Of a DNA stretch of 64,000 nucleotides, positions 13,201-23,486 are shown in pieces (position 1 is the stretch's first letter; each line of letters starts with the position of its first letter). Below the pieces are notes generated by a model. The model saw nothing but the letters and a program-made list of their open reading frames with translations, was not told where the DNA came from and did not search any database. The DNA is from Ophiostoma sp. CBS 140.51 (Eukaryota > Ascomycota > Sordariomycetes > Ophiostomatales > Ophiostomataceae), in NCBI GenBank assembly GCA_029298735.1, contig JANSLP010000022.1:1-64000 (forward strand), read 5' to 3'. The position numbers were made by a program, and so were the translations under genes.

Positions 13201-15961
13201 AAAAGAGGAAGCCGCTGCCATTGTGTGCTCTTGCACTTTACGCACTGCATTCTGGAAATGGCCAATGCACCTTCCGCTCGCGGTCTTCGGATCGTATATC
13301 AGCGGCCGTGCCTTCCCCCGCTGGTCTGAGACTCCGCAGTCCAACGGCGGTCTGGCTTTGACTTGCCCCTTTTTGGGCATTTTTGCCTGCATCGTGCAAA
13401 TTGTATCGTAGGATCTGCTTTCTGCTTTCTGCCTTTTGTCCCTCTCGGCTTTTCCCTTTCTGCTTACCTCGCATCTTATCATCTCACCACCCACTTGACC
13501 CCCCACGACGGAATCAAGATGACAGGCACAGACGGAGGCTAAATCAAATATGTCAACACAGCCTTCACGACACTTCTTGCGCCACAATCAGTCGATTTGA
13601 CAGACAGAATTCTGAGGTTCCTTCAGAAGACGAGCTCAACAGCCCACTGGCTAAGATCACCGAAACAGCAAACAGAGACCGACACACAAGCCACGAGTCC
13701 TAGACGGATCCCCCCATCGTCTACACGTTCAGGATGATCTCTTTCGGAGCCGTCTCGGTTTTCTACACCTTTATTTTTTGTTCTTCTTGATACTCCACTC
13801 TGCATCCTCTGGTGATCCTCGTTCATCTCGGCCGTTCTTTGCTTTTCTTTTGACGCGATGTCATTTATTCTACAAAACGCATGCACGGTGACTCGGTCTT
13901 TCTTTTTCTTTCGTCTCGTCTACCCCCCCTTTCACCGTCACATCCCCCGTCCTTCCCGTCCCCCCTGCCCGTTCCTTCGTCTTTTCTTTTCTCTTTCTTT
14001 TCTATTTGGGTGCTTTCTTTCCTCTTATGATATCCATCAATGTACCTGGACCCATCCCACGTTGTCTGCGCCTCCCCACTCTTGCTCTTCAACGCCTGTC
14101 TCTCTCAATCGTACGCGTTTCCTCTTCTGGGGGCGTGGAAAACGCTCTCAAGTGTCTCATTTACCTCATTTTGCCTCCGGCCGTCTCATCTGATCTCCTC
14201 CTATCACCCCTTTTGGCTTCACGTTTTCCTAGAGCTTCTTGCCTTGCTGGGTTTTGGGCCGGGTCTCTCCTCGCGCCCTCATGCAGCTCTTTACACAGTA
14301 CCTTCACCGGCGCATTTTATTTGAATTCTAGATGGATCACGCAGGAGCCAAAAAAATGTGGCCCCCCTCGCAGGTACCTGACCGGACAAGTGTCTCCCCT
14401 GGTCAGGTGTGCTTGCCCCATCATGATAATATTTTGCATGTGCCGGGGAGAGCGCGGGAAAACCGGTTCGGCGTCAAGACAGAAGAATCAACGTTCACAT
14501 AATATTACTACGCCGTCCACAGGACATATCAACATGGACTAGACATATGATCTTATTTCTCTATAAAGTAGGCCCTCCGCTGCCTCCCTCAAGCATCCAG
14601 AGACGACATTTCAACCACATCGCGTTACAAGTGTGACGACAGGCAGCATCATCTTTCACCTGACTTCTATTCTCTCTGTACTGTTCGACAACTAAGACAC
14701 TCCTTTTCTTAATATTTTCTTTTTTTAATCCCCTCTTCCACCTTTCGTCATCAAGTGACATATACCCGAATCTCTTCAGCCTCCTCTTTGAGAGATCTCG
14801 TATCGCTTGAGGCCCTGATCATCATTCATCATTGTCTGTGCCAAACACCTGGCCGTGGACCTCCCGTTTTTATCCTACTTTGCCCTCATTGTCCTTCTTA
14901 TTTCTTTTTTTGCCCTATTTTTATCTTGAAATCGGCTCCGAAAGAAGCAGAAGATAGTCCCGGCCCACCCAATTTCTGCATTCCTGAGACAACATCGCAG
15001 CTTTTTGCTCACCCAACCTGCACCAAAAGGTCCCAGATCAACGCACCACAAGGCTTTCTCTCCCGCCACACGCACGTTTTTTTTGCCAATTGTTCTTGCT
15101 TTCTCGACCACTCGATCGCCATCTTTTTTTTAATTGACGGCACTAGAAGCATTCCAGACGCTGCCCAGAAAGACCAAGAAAGACTTTTGCCGTCCCACAA
15201 TTGCCTATTCTGTCACCAGTTGAGAAGCTTTGCCTGGAATTCTGTCTCAGTCACATTCCAGCGACACTCGCATTCCAGCATTCCCGCGTCACCACGACAC
15301 CGCAAAAGGCACATATTGCGTCGATACTACGCAGTATCCCGCATATCTCCATTATTTTTGGTAGTTTTGGTAGCAGTGCAGCGCTCCCATAGGCTGATCC
15401 CGAGACATACACTCGCGGCCTAGACCCTCTCCGAGGACCCTTTGTGACACTTCTCCCACTTCTGCCACTTTTGCGAGGCTCTGCCGTGCCGAACCAACCC
15501 CTTGCAGCCCAAACGGCATACCAGACGCCCGGAAAACCGCACGCCAGTCCGTCTCGGCCGGCCTGTCACTCTGTTGCCAAGCAGTAGCCAAGGCGCACGC
15601 AAGCCCCAACCCGGATTTTATCTGTGGCTGGTAGCATTGAGAAGAACGGCGAAGGAGACAAAGACCGCTTTTGCACAAGTCGATCATCTTTTTGGCTGCT
15701 TTTGTCTGCAGTTTCTGCTTCTTTGACAAGAAATCATTTCGAGAGATAAATAGGTCGTGAACCGTCGTCTTTCAAACGATTCAATTCTTTCTTTTTTCCC
15801 TTCATCCAACTCTCATCTCTCATCTCTCAACCATCACCTTTCAGTGTTGCCGCCTCTTTAGACGACATTGAAAGCCGAGAGACTGTTTTTTCATCCAACC
15901 GTCTTACACCCTCACACCCAGACCCACACCACCCACACCGTCACACACACAAACCACAGCT
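10276..15961. other. Gene-free interval between GH16 and GH64 genes
   Basis: About 5.7 kb without a supportable gene. Frames in 11-14.5 kb give Lys/Arg/Ser- or Phe/Leu-rich low complexity with no GC-rich wobble pattern, unlike the real genes here. Pyrimidine-rich stretches on the plus strand lie at about 12360-12420, 12540-12800 and 13890-14030, and the final 180 bases before the GH64 start are C/T- and CA-rich, as expected for its leader. I recognise no RNA gene, terminal repeat or transposase. Confidence 0.5.
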
Positions 15962-17986
15962 ATGGCGACCATCGACGACTGCATTCGCAACCAGCGCCAA
16001 AAGGGCATCCTGGCCTCGCCCACGGACCCTTCTTCGAGCACTACCGTCACCAACGGCCCCTTCGCCCCGGCCGTTCCCGCTTCTGCCTCGACCACGCCGT
16101 CGACTATGCAGATTGCCCTGCAAAACAACACCACCTCGGCCACTCTCTACGCCTACGTCACCGGTCTTGACCTCAACAACAACAACGCTGTCTGGCTCCT
16201 CCAGAGCGACGGTGTTACTGGCTACTACCCGGCCAACCCTTCGGCCAACCAGTCGCCTCTGTCGGCCAATGTTTCCATTGTCGTCGGCGGCCCTGGCAGC
16301 GTCCGCACTGTCACCATCCCGCAGCTGGCTGGTGCTCGCATCTGGTACTGCCAGGATGCCGAGCTGACTTTCCTGCTGAACATTGGCGACAACGGTCCCG
16401 GCCTGGTCGAGCCTTCGGTGACCAACACTGCCGACCCCAACTACAAGCTGCGCTGGGACTTCTCCGAGTTCACCTTCAACTCGAGCCAGCTCTTTGCCAA
16501 CATCACCTACGTGGACTTTGTCAGTATTCCCGTTGCTCTGCAGCTGACGACGACTGACGGCTCTGCGGCCCAGACTGTTGAGGGCATGCCCTCCAACGGT
16601 CTCGACACTGTCTGCGCGGCGCTTCAGGCACAGCAAAAGGTGGACTGCGCTGGCTGGGACCAGCTGGTCGTTCAGATTAGCTCGGCTTCGGCTGGCACCA
16701 GCAACCTGCGCGCTCTGTCACCCAACAACGGCCTCATCATGAACAACACCCTCTTCCCCAACTACTTTGACGACTACGTCAACCAGGTCTGGACCCAGTA
16801 CACCTCGACCTCGGTCAGCGTTGACACACAGGCCCAGTGGGGCACCGTGACCGGCCAGGTTGATAGCTCTGGCGGCCTGACTTTCTCTGGTGTCGGCACC
16901 TTCCCCAAGCCGAGCACAGCCGACATCTTCTCGTGCAGCACGGGTGCTTTCGCTGCCTACGCTACCAACACGGACGAGATGGGCAACCTGACTGCTCGTC
17001 TGTCTGCTGCTCTCAACCGCACCACACTCCTGTCCACCGCTAGCCAGCCTGACGGTGTTACTTCGGCCTCTGCCTACTACCAGACTGCCGTCACCAACCA
17101 CTACGCCCGCATTGTGCACGCTGCCAACCTGGACGGCCGCGGCTACGCCTTCCCCTACGACGACGTGGCACCCGACAACGGTGCTGACCAGTCTGGTGCT
17201 GTCTCGAGCGGTGCTCCCTCGGTCCTGACCGTTTACATTGGCGGTGGCGGTGCCAGCGGTGCTGCTGCGGCTTCCAGCGCCTCGCGCTCCAACCCCATCC
17301 GCCTGCGCGACATGGCCCGCCGTGGTCGCCAGCTTGTTGGTGGCCGCCAGCACTTCCGCCGCTCGCTGCCCTCGCCTCCTCCCACCAGCGAGATGACCAC
17401 CATGGCCCCCTTCCTCAACATGGCCGCCGTGGACGCCAACGTCGACGAGAAGATGCTCCTGCAGGCACGCGTCCGTGCTGTCGAGTCGAACATGGATTTG
17501 GAGAAGGGCCAGCAGCAGCTCATGATGGCCTCGACCAAGGGAGATCTGCCTGCCCCTGCTCCTACCACTCCGGATCTGTCCACGCGCTTCGCCCTGCTCC
17601 TGCACCAGGCGCTCGTCTACCTGTGGGCTGCCCTCTGCGGCATGGGTCGCTCGTTCTGGGCCCTCGTGCCCCGCCGTGTCGCTCAGCCTGTCGGCGCTTT
17701 CTGCAGCCGCGTCGCTGCCTCGCCCGCTGTGACGGCTGCTTCGGCCAGCATTTCCTCGTTCGCCTCGTCGGTCGTCAAGTCAGCTGCCGCGTCGGCCGTG
17801 GCCGCGATGCTGATTCGCCCTCTGGTGGTCCGCGCTGTGCTCACTGCCGCCGTGCTCCTCGTTACCTACGCGGCCACCGCCGGCACTGCGGCTGGTGCTT
17901 CGCCCATGGTCGCTTCGGCCGTGGCCACGATGAGTGGCTGGATGGAAGAGCTGACTGGCAGCCAGGCTGCTCCCCTTCTGGAGTAA
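15962..17986 (+). CDS. GH64-type beta-1,3-glucanase with hydrophobic C-terminal extension
   Basis: Single-exon protein of 674 residues. Residues ~48-425 match the fungal GH64 (thaumatin-like laminaripentaose-producing beta-1,3-glucanase) pattern: a beta-sandwich start, the segment RIWYCQDAELTFLLN, and near the domain end NHYARIVHAANLDGRGYAFP. E169 (WDFSEFTF) and D185 (TYVDF) are 16 residues apart, the spacing of the known catalytic Glu/Asp pair in this family. Two features are odd. There is no signal peptide: the N-terminus MATIDDCIRNQRQKG is polar, and no earlier in-frame ATG is plausible. The C-terminal ~230 residues, absent from minimal enzymes, contain a charged linker and at least one good membrane helix around residues 618-645. 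It may be cytoplasmic, unconventionally exported or tail-anchored. Codon use is strongly GC3-rich like the housekeeping genes. Confidence 0.85.
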   Translation: MATIDDCIRNQRQKGILASPTDPSSSTTVTNGPFAPAVPASASTTPSTMQIALQNNTTSATLYAYVTGLDLNNNNAVWLLQSDGVTGYYPANPSANQSPLSANVSIVVGGPGSVRTVTIPQLAGARIWYCQDAELTFLLNIGDNGPGLVEPSVTNTADPNYKLRWDFSEFTFNSSQLFANITYVDFVSIPVALQLTTTDGSAAQTVEGMPSNGLDTVCAALQAQQKVDCAGWDQLVVQISSASAGTSNLRALSPNNGLIMNNTLFPNYFDDYVNQVWTQYTSTSVSVDTQAQWGTVTGQVDSSGGLTFSGVGTFPKPSTADIFSCSTGAFAAYATNTDEMGNLTARLSAALNRTTLLSTASQPDGVTSASAYYQTAVTNHYARIVHAANLDGRGYAFPYDDVAPDNGADQSGAVSSGAPSVLTVYIGGGGASGAAAASSASRSNPIRLRDMARRGRQLVGGRQHFRRSLPSPPPTSEMTTMAPFLNMAAVDANVDEKMLLQARVRAVESNMDLEKGQQQLMMASTKGDLPAPAPTTPDLSTRFALLLHQALVYLWAALCGMGRSFWALVPRRVAQPVGAFCSRVAASPAVTAASASISSFASSVVKSAAASAVAAMLIRPLVVRAVLTAAVLLVTYAATAGTAAGASPMVASAVATMSGWMEELTGSQAAPLLE

Positions 17987-18630
17987 TACTCCTACTCTTG
18001 ACAAACAACTCCCCTCACACATCACAAGGCTCCACTTCACGAACAACATCCTTCCCCCACTTCACTACCAGCCCTCAACCCACGCTCCTCTCCCATCACC
18101 AAAACAACTTTCACTTCTTCTGCACATATTTTCAACAACACTTTTTTTACAACACTTCTTTGGCATTTTGGCGACTGGCTTTTCCCATCTGCCCCCTCTT
18201 GATGAACATTCTTTGTCACCACTGTATATAGTTTACGACACCACACTTTTTCACGTCTGATTTCCTTTTTTGTCTATTGTTTTTTTGTTTAGCATTTTGG
18301 CTCTTACATGCCTACTTATTTTACAGCGGAGTTAATATTTTGGGCACTGACCCCCTATTTTCATTGTTTACTTTTTTACCTTTTCGTACTATATAATTGA
18401 CCAACTAAAAAGTTGCATCACAATTTAAAGAATACATACAAAATATTGTACCAATTACTTCTCTCTCATTTCAATCAATCGTGGCATTTGCAAACATTGA
18501 AATGCCTGTGATCTTATATCTATTGATTGAGTAGCTACTCGAGGCCTTGGTAGATTCGATCTCACCTCGCTTCTCCCCGTCGCGCCCCAATTTCTCCCCA
18601 TTTTGATTTGCTGTTTCCGTAACTTGCGAA

Positions 18631-18741
18631 TACAAAGTACACAATAAACATAGTCCCGCTGTCTCTTTTCATTCTTGTACAGCTCGGAAACTTGCTTGGA
18701 CAAGCTGTACTTTCTAAGATGAACCTGGCTGCCTCTTCCTC
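18631..18741 (+). repeat. Dispersed repeat, copy A, with 8-bp inverted repeat
   Basis: About 110 bases that reappear, inverted, at 44246-44352 with about 8 mismatches by eye (roughly 93% identity) and no gap. Similarity stops sharply outside this span on both sides. Inside it GTACAGCT (18677-18684) and AGCTGTAC (18703-18710) are perfect inverted repeats enclosing an 18-nt loop. The unit has no open frame shared by both copies and no obvious tRNA-like A/B boxes. It could be a fragment of a transposable element, a SINE-like unit, or a structured RNA. Confidence 0.75.
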
Positions 18742-18780
18742 CTCCTTTCGTCACCCTCGGGCGCTGGGGCCTCGCCGCGC

Positions 18781-18927
18781 TTTGACGAGTTCTACGAGCA
18801 GTAGCAGGTCCGCGGCGTTGAATACTCGCGCTGCGAGTACGGCTACGTCATTGACGCCGAGGGTCCGCAGTTTGAGACGGACGGCCTCGTCTACTGGAAG
18901 GACTCGCGCTGGAGCAATTGGGTGTAA
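18781..18927 (+). pseudogene. Orphan coding relic with in-frame stop
   Basis: In one frame this stretch reads FDEFYEQ, a TAG at 18802-18804, then 40 further codons (QVRGVEYSRCEYGYVIDAEG ... WSNWV) to a TAA at 18925-18927. Nearly every codon ends in G or C, just like the true genes of this window and unlike the surrounding non-coding DNA, and the peptide is a balanced mixture of residues rather than low complexity. There is no start codon, and no upstream exon could be found. It may be the last exon of a degraded gene, a captured fragment beside the dispersed repeat, or an exon of an unrecognised gene, since CAG at 18808-18810 could serve as an acceptor. I do not recognise the family. Confidence 0.4.
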
Positions 18928-19189
18928 GAGAGAACGGTTTTGCAGATTAGAATAGCAAAAAGAGCTGAGTTTTTGGGGAGGGGGGAAGAGATGAGAACAC
19001 GGAAAGTAAAGTAAATAAAATAAACAATAGCATCACTAAACAACCATGATGGCCGTGGCGGTAACATCGGCTCGTGATTTACAGTTGAAAAATTAAGGGG
19101 TTTTTGGTGGTAATAAAATATAAACTACACATTATCATGATACAACTAATACAACATTCTCTCCAAAAATGGCAAAACTCTGTCTTTGC

Positions 19190-22100
19190 TCAAGAACTCG
19201 TAGCTGGCGCATTTGTGACGTCCGTAGGTTGAGGTTGAGGGGCTGTAGCGGCCGGGGCCTCAGCAGCAACAGCAGCCGCCACTACTGGTTGAGGCTGGAC
19301 AAGCGCAGTCTCTACTGCAGGAGGTGCAGCGAAATCTTTTTGGGCAGGAGCTTCCACCGGAGCTGAAGGAGCTGCAGGAGCTGCGGCTGGTGCTGGAGCT
19401 AGAGCAGAAGCTGGAGCTAATATTGGAGCAGCAGGCACGATTGGAGCAGCTTGGACGGCAGGAACGGCAGGTGCAATGGGTGCGACCGGTGCAGTCTGGG
19501 CAGCGGGAGCGGGAGCAACTGGTGTGAGTGCCTGGACGCTGGGTGCGCCTGCCTGACCTGGCGGGACGCCTTCAGCAGTCGCAGTAGGGCCAGGAGCAGG
19601 AGCTGTGGATGCAGCCGGAGTCTCTGTCGGCTTACCAGCATCTGAATTGCCAGCTGGTTGAGCTTGTTGGGGAGTGCGCTCGCCCTGTTTGGGTGCCTCA
19701 CTCGATGCATCACCCTCCTTCTTTTCGCCATCTACAGTCTCTCCTGGTGGCTTGACTATCCGCTCTTTTAGCTGTGTCACATCCACAAAGCCGTCTGGCA
19801 CACCCTTGGCCGCCGGGATGGCACTCATCGTCTCCGCTGTTGTGCCACCAGGACCAACCCATGCACCGACCAGCTGACTCCACCGCATCTCGCCCTTGAC
19901 CAGCTTGCGGATCTGCTTGTAGGCAAAGGCATTGTAGAACGGCAATCCCGTCTCAACATCGCGGTACCGTGCTGGGTGACCTGTAATGCTGCAAATGGGC
20001 GCGTGTGAGGGTTTGGCAATCTTGGCCATGCGACGGCCGAACAGAATCTGCATCTGGACCTGCTTGTCCTCAACGGCGTCTTCGTCAAAGTTTTGGAGAA
20101 CGATGCAGTGACGGGTGATGCGGGCGTCGGCTGGAGCTGTGTCGGCTGCGTTGGCGTCGGTGGTAACAGCATCACCTTCTGCTGGTGGAGCTCCCTCTGC
20201 TGGTGGAGCCCCCTCGGTTGGCTTCGATGGATCAACCGGGGTAGTAAAAGGGTTCGTGGGTGTTGGTGCTGGCGTAGGAGTATCCCTTGGTGTCGGTGCT
20301 GGCGTTGCTGTTGCTGGTGCTGCTGAAGATGCCTCAACCTTAGCCGTAGCTGCATCTGTTATAGACTTTGGCAGCGGAGGAGGCGGCATCGAGTTGTCGA
20401 TAGGCTTTGGTGCTAGTGTAGTGGTCGGAACAGCAGTATTGTCTGGCTTCTCCGTTTCGACAACAGGCTGAGCAGGGGCTGTTGTCTCAGTCTGTCCATT
20501 CTGAGCCGTAGGCTGAGTAGAGCTCTCCGCCGGCTTTGGAGCAGGTTCTGAGACCACGGGCACCGGTGTTGGTGCTGAAACTGATACAGGCTCAGGTGCC
20601 GGCTTTTGTGATGGTGCCGCCTTAGGCGCCACTGTCTCCGCCGTAGCAGCTGGCGGGTCGGAAGCCTTCTCGGCACCGGTGCTGGACGTAACCTTGTCGT
20701 CTATCGAGGGTACTGACGACGGAGGCTGGGCAACAGGGAGGTTGCAGTTTATTGGTGTTATCACTGGAGGAGCCTTTGGTATTTCCTCGGTGGATGTAGA
20801 GGGTGCAGTTGCCGCCTCGGTTGTGGTGGGAAGCTGGGTTGGGGGTGTTGAGGCTGCTTCCTCCGTAGATGCTGGCGGTGCATCCTTCATCGCCACTTCT
20901 GTGCTCTCGGCTGTAGCTGGAGCAGCTGGTGCTGGTGCATCCGTCATGGCAACATCGGGTGTGCTTGTTACTGCCCCCTCGGGTGTAGAGGCGATGTCGG
21001 TAGTAGTAGATGGAGAGGGTATCGGAGGAATACCGATGGGCTGGAAGACGGCTTCGGAGGAGGTGGAAGCAGGTGCTTGTGTGCTGGTGGTCGTAGCAGC
21101 ATCTGTCGGTGCAGAGGCTGTCGCTGAAGTTGTGCTTGGTGCCGGTGCAGAGTCGGACAAAGGTTGAGTAGCCTCTGCATCTGCTGGTGCTGTACCCTCT
21201 GCGCCCTCCTTGCCTTCTTGTGGCTTGGCTTCTGGTGCCTTACCGTCTGCGCCTGCCGGAGCATCCTTTGCTGTCTCTCCGTCCTCCTTCTTCACTTCGC
21301 CCTCTTTCAGTGCCCCACCCTCCTTGGCCAGCTTGTCCTTCTCTTCAGCGGCTGCCTTCTCAGCTGCAGCAGCAGCCTTTTCGGCTGCCGTCAGCCGCTT
21401 CTTCCGCGGCGCCTTCTCCTCCATGGCCACCATCCGTCCCACATGCGACTGCAGCTGGCCTGCACCTGTCAGCTCCACAATGCCGCTCCACACCGTCACC
21501 ACGGGACCCTCTAGTGTCCGGTTGTACATGGCCGCCAGCTTGGCCGCCCGCTCCGCCTCCCGCTGCTTCTCGGCCTCTTCCCACGTGTTGAGACTGCGTG
21601 CATTCTGTTCTTCGACAATGGCGGCTTCGGCCAGTCGTTGGGCCTGGGTGAGGGGCGGCTTCTTGTTGGCCTCATCGCGGGCGGCCTTTTTGGCCATAAT
21701 CACCAGCTGGCGTTCCCGGCGGCGCTCGCGTTCGGCCATTTGTTGGTAAAGCTGTTCTTTGCTGGTACGGGTGGTGGCACGCGACGAGGCGCGGACGGGC
21801 ATGTCGGCAGCCGTGGGCAGCCAGCTGGCGCGCTCGCTCTTCTTCTTCTTACGAGGAGCGGGCTGGGAGGGCAGACTGGGAGTCGGTGTGGCGGAGGCGG
21901 ACGCAGAGGGTGTCGGTGTTGAGCCGCCAGACGTAGAAGCGGGTGCTCTCCTTCTTCCTGTCGTTGATGAAGACGCCTTTTCTGGCTGATCGATGCGCAC
22001 CTTCTTGCGGAACCGGGCGGGGATGGCCGCTTGGGCTTTGCGTTTGCGTGCGGCATTGCGCTTCTCGCGTTCTTTCCGTTCGAGTTCGCGCTCGCCGGCC

Positions 22101-22648
22101 AAGTCGTCAGCGTCGGCACCACCTTCCTGGTCGTATTCGTCATCGTCGTCACTCGTGTCCATGTTTTCGTCGTCTACGCCGGCGTCGGCATCGTCGCGGC
22201 GTCGTTTGCTGCTCTTCTTCTTTTTTGAGGTCGTAGATTTGTCGTCACCACCTTCCTCATCGTCATCGTCATCATCGCCTACATCACCATCACTTCCTCC
22301 CTCTTCCTCATCCAACGACCATCCTGCATCCTCGCCGTCTTCGGCAAACAACAGCTCCAAGTCGTCGTCATCTTCTGTGCCTTTGCTGGCCACATCAAGA
22401 TCACCCTCCGCCGCTGCCACACTCGCAATCAGACTCTTCATGCGGTTGCCTGCCGTCGCGCGCTTGGCGCGTCCTGTGGCGAGCCATTCAATCTTTTTTG
22501 GTGATTTCGTCTTCGTGGTTGTTGGAGTGTCGTCGTCTGAATCTGAAAGGCTGGAGAGGTCGGAAGGAGACGCGGGACGTGGTGGATCGTTTGATGCGGT
22601 ATCGTTGACCGCCGGCGTCACGGCCGCGCCGTCGTCTTCGGTCGCCAT
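19190..22648 (-). CDS. SWC2: SWR1 complex subunit Swc2/Vps72 (YL1 family)
   Basis: Predicted nuclear chromatin-remodelling subunit that binds histone H2A.Z-H2B for the SWR1 exchange complex; 1152 residues, apparently one exon. The YL1 N-terminal region (about residues 40-280) has the RAKRATAGNRMKSLI start, a block of Asp/Glu runs (DDDLELLF, GWSLDEEE) typical of the histone-binding acidic segment, then the basic IPARFRKKVRI. The YL1 C-terminal domain (about 843-936) contains SITGHPARYRDVETGLPFYN and ends in the EMRWSQLVGAWVGP stretch. Between them lie a coiled, Lys/Glu/Ala-rich part and about 450 residues of Pro/Ala/Thr/Ser-rich sequence, and another low-complexity Ala/Pro tail follows. Yeast Swc2 is about 800 residues, so this is large. 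I chose MATEDDGAA as start because the frame upstream lacks an ATG. Small introns in the low-complexity part cannot be excluded. Confidence 0.9.
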   Translation of the reverse strand: MATEDDGAAVTPAVNDTASNDPPRPASPSDLSSLSDSDDDTPTTTKTKSPKKIEWLATGRAKRATAGNRMKSLIASVAAAEGDLDVASKGTEDDDDLELLFAEDGEDAGWSLDEEEGGSDGDVGDDDDDDEEGGDDKSTTSKKKKSSKRRRDDADAGVDDENMDTSDDDDEYDQEGGADADDLAGERELERKEREKRNAARKRKAQAAIPARFRKKVRIDQPEKASSSTTGRRRAPASTSGGSTPTPSASASATPTPSLPSQPAPRKKKKSERASWLPTAADMPVRASSRATTRTSKEQLYQQMAERERRRERQLVIMAKKAARDEANKKPPLTQAQRLAEAAIVEEQNARSLNTWEEAEKQREAERAAKLAAMYNRTLEGPVVTVWSGIVELTGAGQLQSHVGRMVAMEEKAPRKKRLTAAEKAAAAAEKAAAEEKDKLAKEGGALKEGEVKKEDGETAKDAPAGADGKAPEAKPQEGKEGAEGTAPADAEATQPLSDSAPAPSTTSATASAPTDAATTTSTQAPASTSSEAVFQPIGIPPIPSPSTTTDIASTPEGAVTSTPDVAMTDAPAPAAPATAESTEVAMKDAPPASTEEAASTPPTQLPTTTEAATAPSTSTEEIPKAPPVITPINCNLPVAQPPSSVPSIDDKVTSSTGAEKASDPPAATAETVAPKAAPSQKPAPEPVSVSAPTPVPVVSEPAPKPAESSTQPTAQNGQTETTAPAQPVVETEKPDNTAVPTTTLAPKPIDNSMPPPPLPKSITDAATAKVEASSAAPATATPAPTPRDTPTPAPTPTNPFTTPVDPSKPTEGAPPAEGAPPAEGDAVTTDANAADTAPADARITRHCIVLQNFDEDAVEDKQVQMQILFGRRMAKIAKPSHAPICSITGHPARYRDVETGLPFYNAFAYKQIRKLVKGEMRWSQLVGAWVGPGGTTAETMSAIPAAKGVPDGFVDVTQLKERIVKPPGETVDGEKKEGDASSEAPKQGERTPQQAQPAGNSDAGKPTETPAASTAPAPGPTATAEGVPPGQAGAPSVQALTPVAPAPAAQTAPVAPIAPAVPAVQAAPIVPAAPILAPASALAPAPAAAPAAPSAPVEAPAQKDFAAPPAVETALVQPQPVVAAAVAAEAPAATAPQPQPTDVTNAPATSS

Positions 22649-23486
22649 CGTGTGTGGTTGTCGATGTGGTGATGGAGACCGGATCGTTGGTGGTGGAAAA
22701 TGGAAGCTTTCCCTCGATTTTTTCAATGTCAAAGAACAAGGGAGTAAATGTAAAGCCCGCTACAGCACTCCGTCGCGTCTGACTTGCCCGCTGAAAATTT
22801 GGGGTAGGAGCACCTGGAAAGCGTGTTTCTTATCTTATCGGGCTGGTGCGGGTGGCAGCCTGGTCACGGTCACAGGGTAGTCACGCGTCGCCACCATGAA
22901 GGCGCTGTAGCTCATACAAAAATTATAGGTGTCACAGCAGCTCGGGCGCTACGATTTCGCACATGATAAAGACATCGTTCTCACTCACAGTATACTTAAA
23001 TGGACAACACTTGTATTGAAAGTAATAATATATTTAAGTCTAAAAGGGTCCTGTTGCTTTCTACCCTATTTGCATCGCTATATGCAGCCTGAAAACCTGG
23101 TCAAAACGCAAACATACGAATAAAACACAGGAAGAGGCAGAGAAAGGCAGACGCAAGGAAAGGACAAAAGACGGTAATAAAATAATGACCAAGGTACAGA
23201 AAGGCAGAAGGAAGAAAGACTGAAAAACACCGCCAGACGCCTTTGAAAGCAGCATTCTATTCCGGTCGTGTGATGATATAGTTGATGGTATGTACTGTTT
23301 GTTGTTGATTGTAGTTGATGTTGCTTCTGCTGCGCCGTTCATGGTTTGCCCAAATGCTATGGTAATATGGATAAAGGAAAGAGATAAACGCAAGGATGCA
23401 AAGTAAAGGAAGGGAAAGAAACGCCGACAAAGGAAATGGAGACATAAAAAAGAGAAAATAAGAGGTGAGAGTCAACACAAATCTTG
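22649..23486. promoter_or_regulatory. Intergenic region between Swc2 start and Atg15 stop
   Basis: About 840 bases between two minus-strand genes. It must hold the Swc2 promoter (22.65-22.95 kb side) and the Atg15 3' end (23.0-23.48 kb, A-rich on the plus strand). I see no additional gene or RNA. Confidence 0.5.

Larger units (their letters stand above)
17987..19189. other. Interval with 3' region, dispersed repeat and coding relic
   Basis: 18.0-18.5 kb is T-rich and probably the GH64 3' untranslated region, grading into A/T-rich sequence. It is followed by one copy of a dispersed repeat and by a short GC3-rich reading frame with no start, both listed separately. 18.95-19.18 kb is A/T-rich and is likely the 3' region of the minus-strand Swc2 gene. 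Confidence 0.5.

Noticed and set aside
18540..18575. GATTCGATCTC resembling a tRNA B box near repeat copy A
   Set aside because: It differs from the consensus at key positions, there is no A box at the right distance and no cloverleaf could be drawn.
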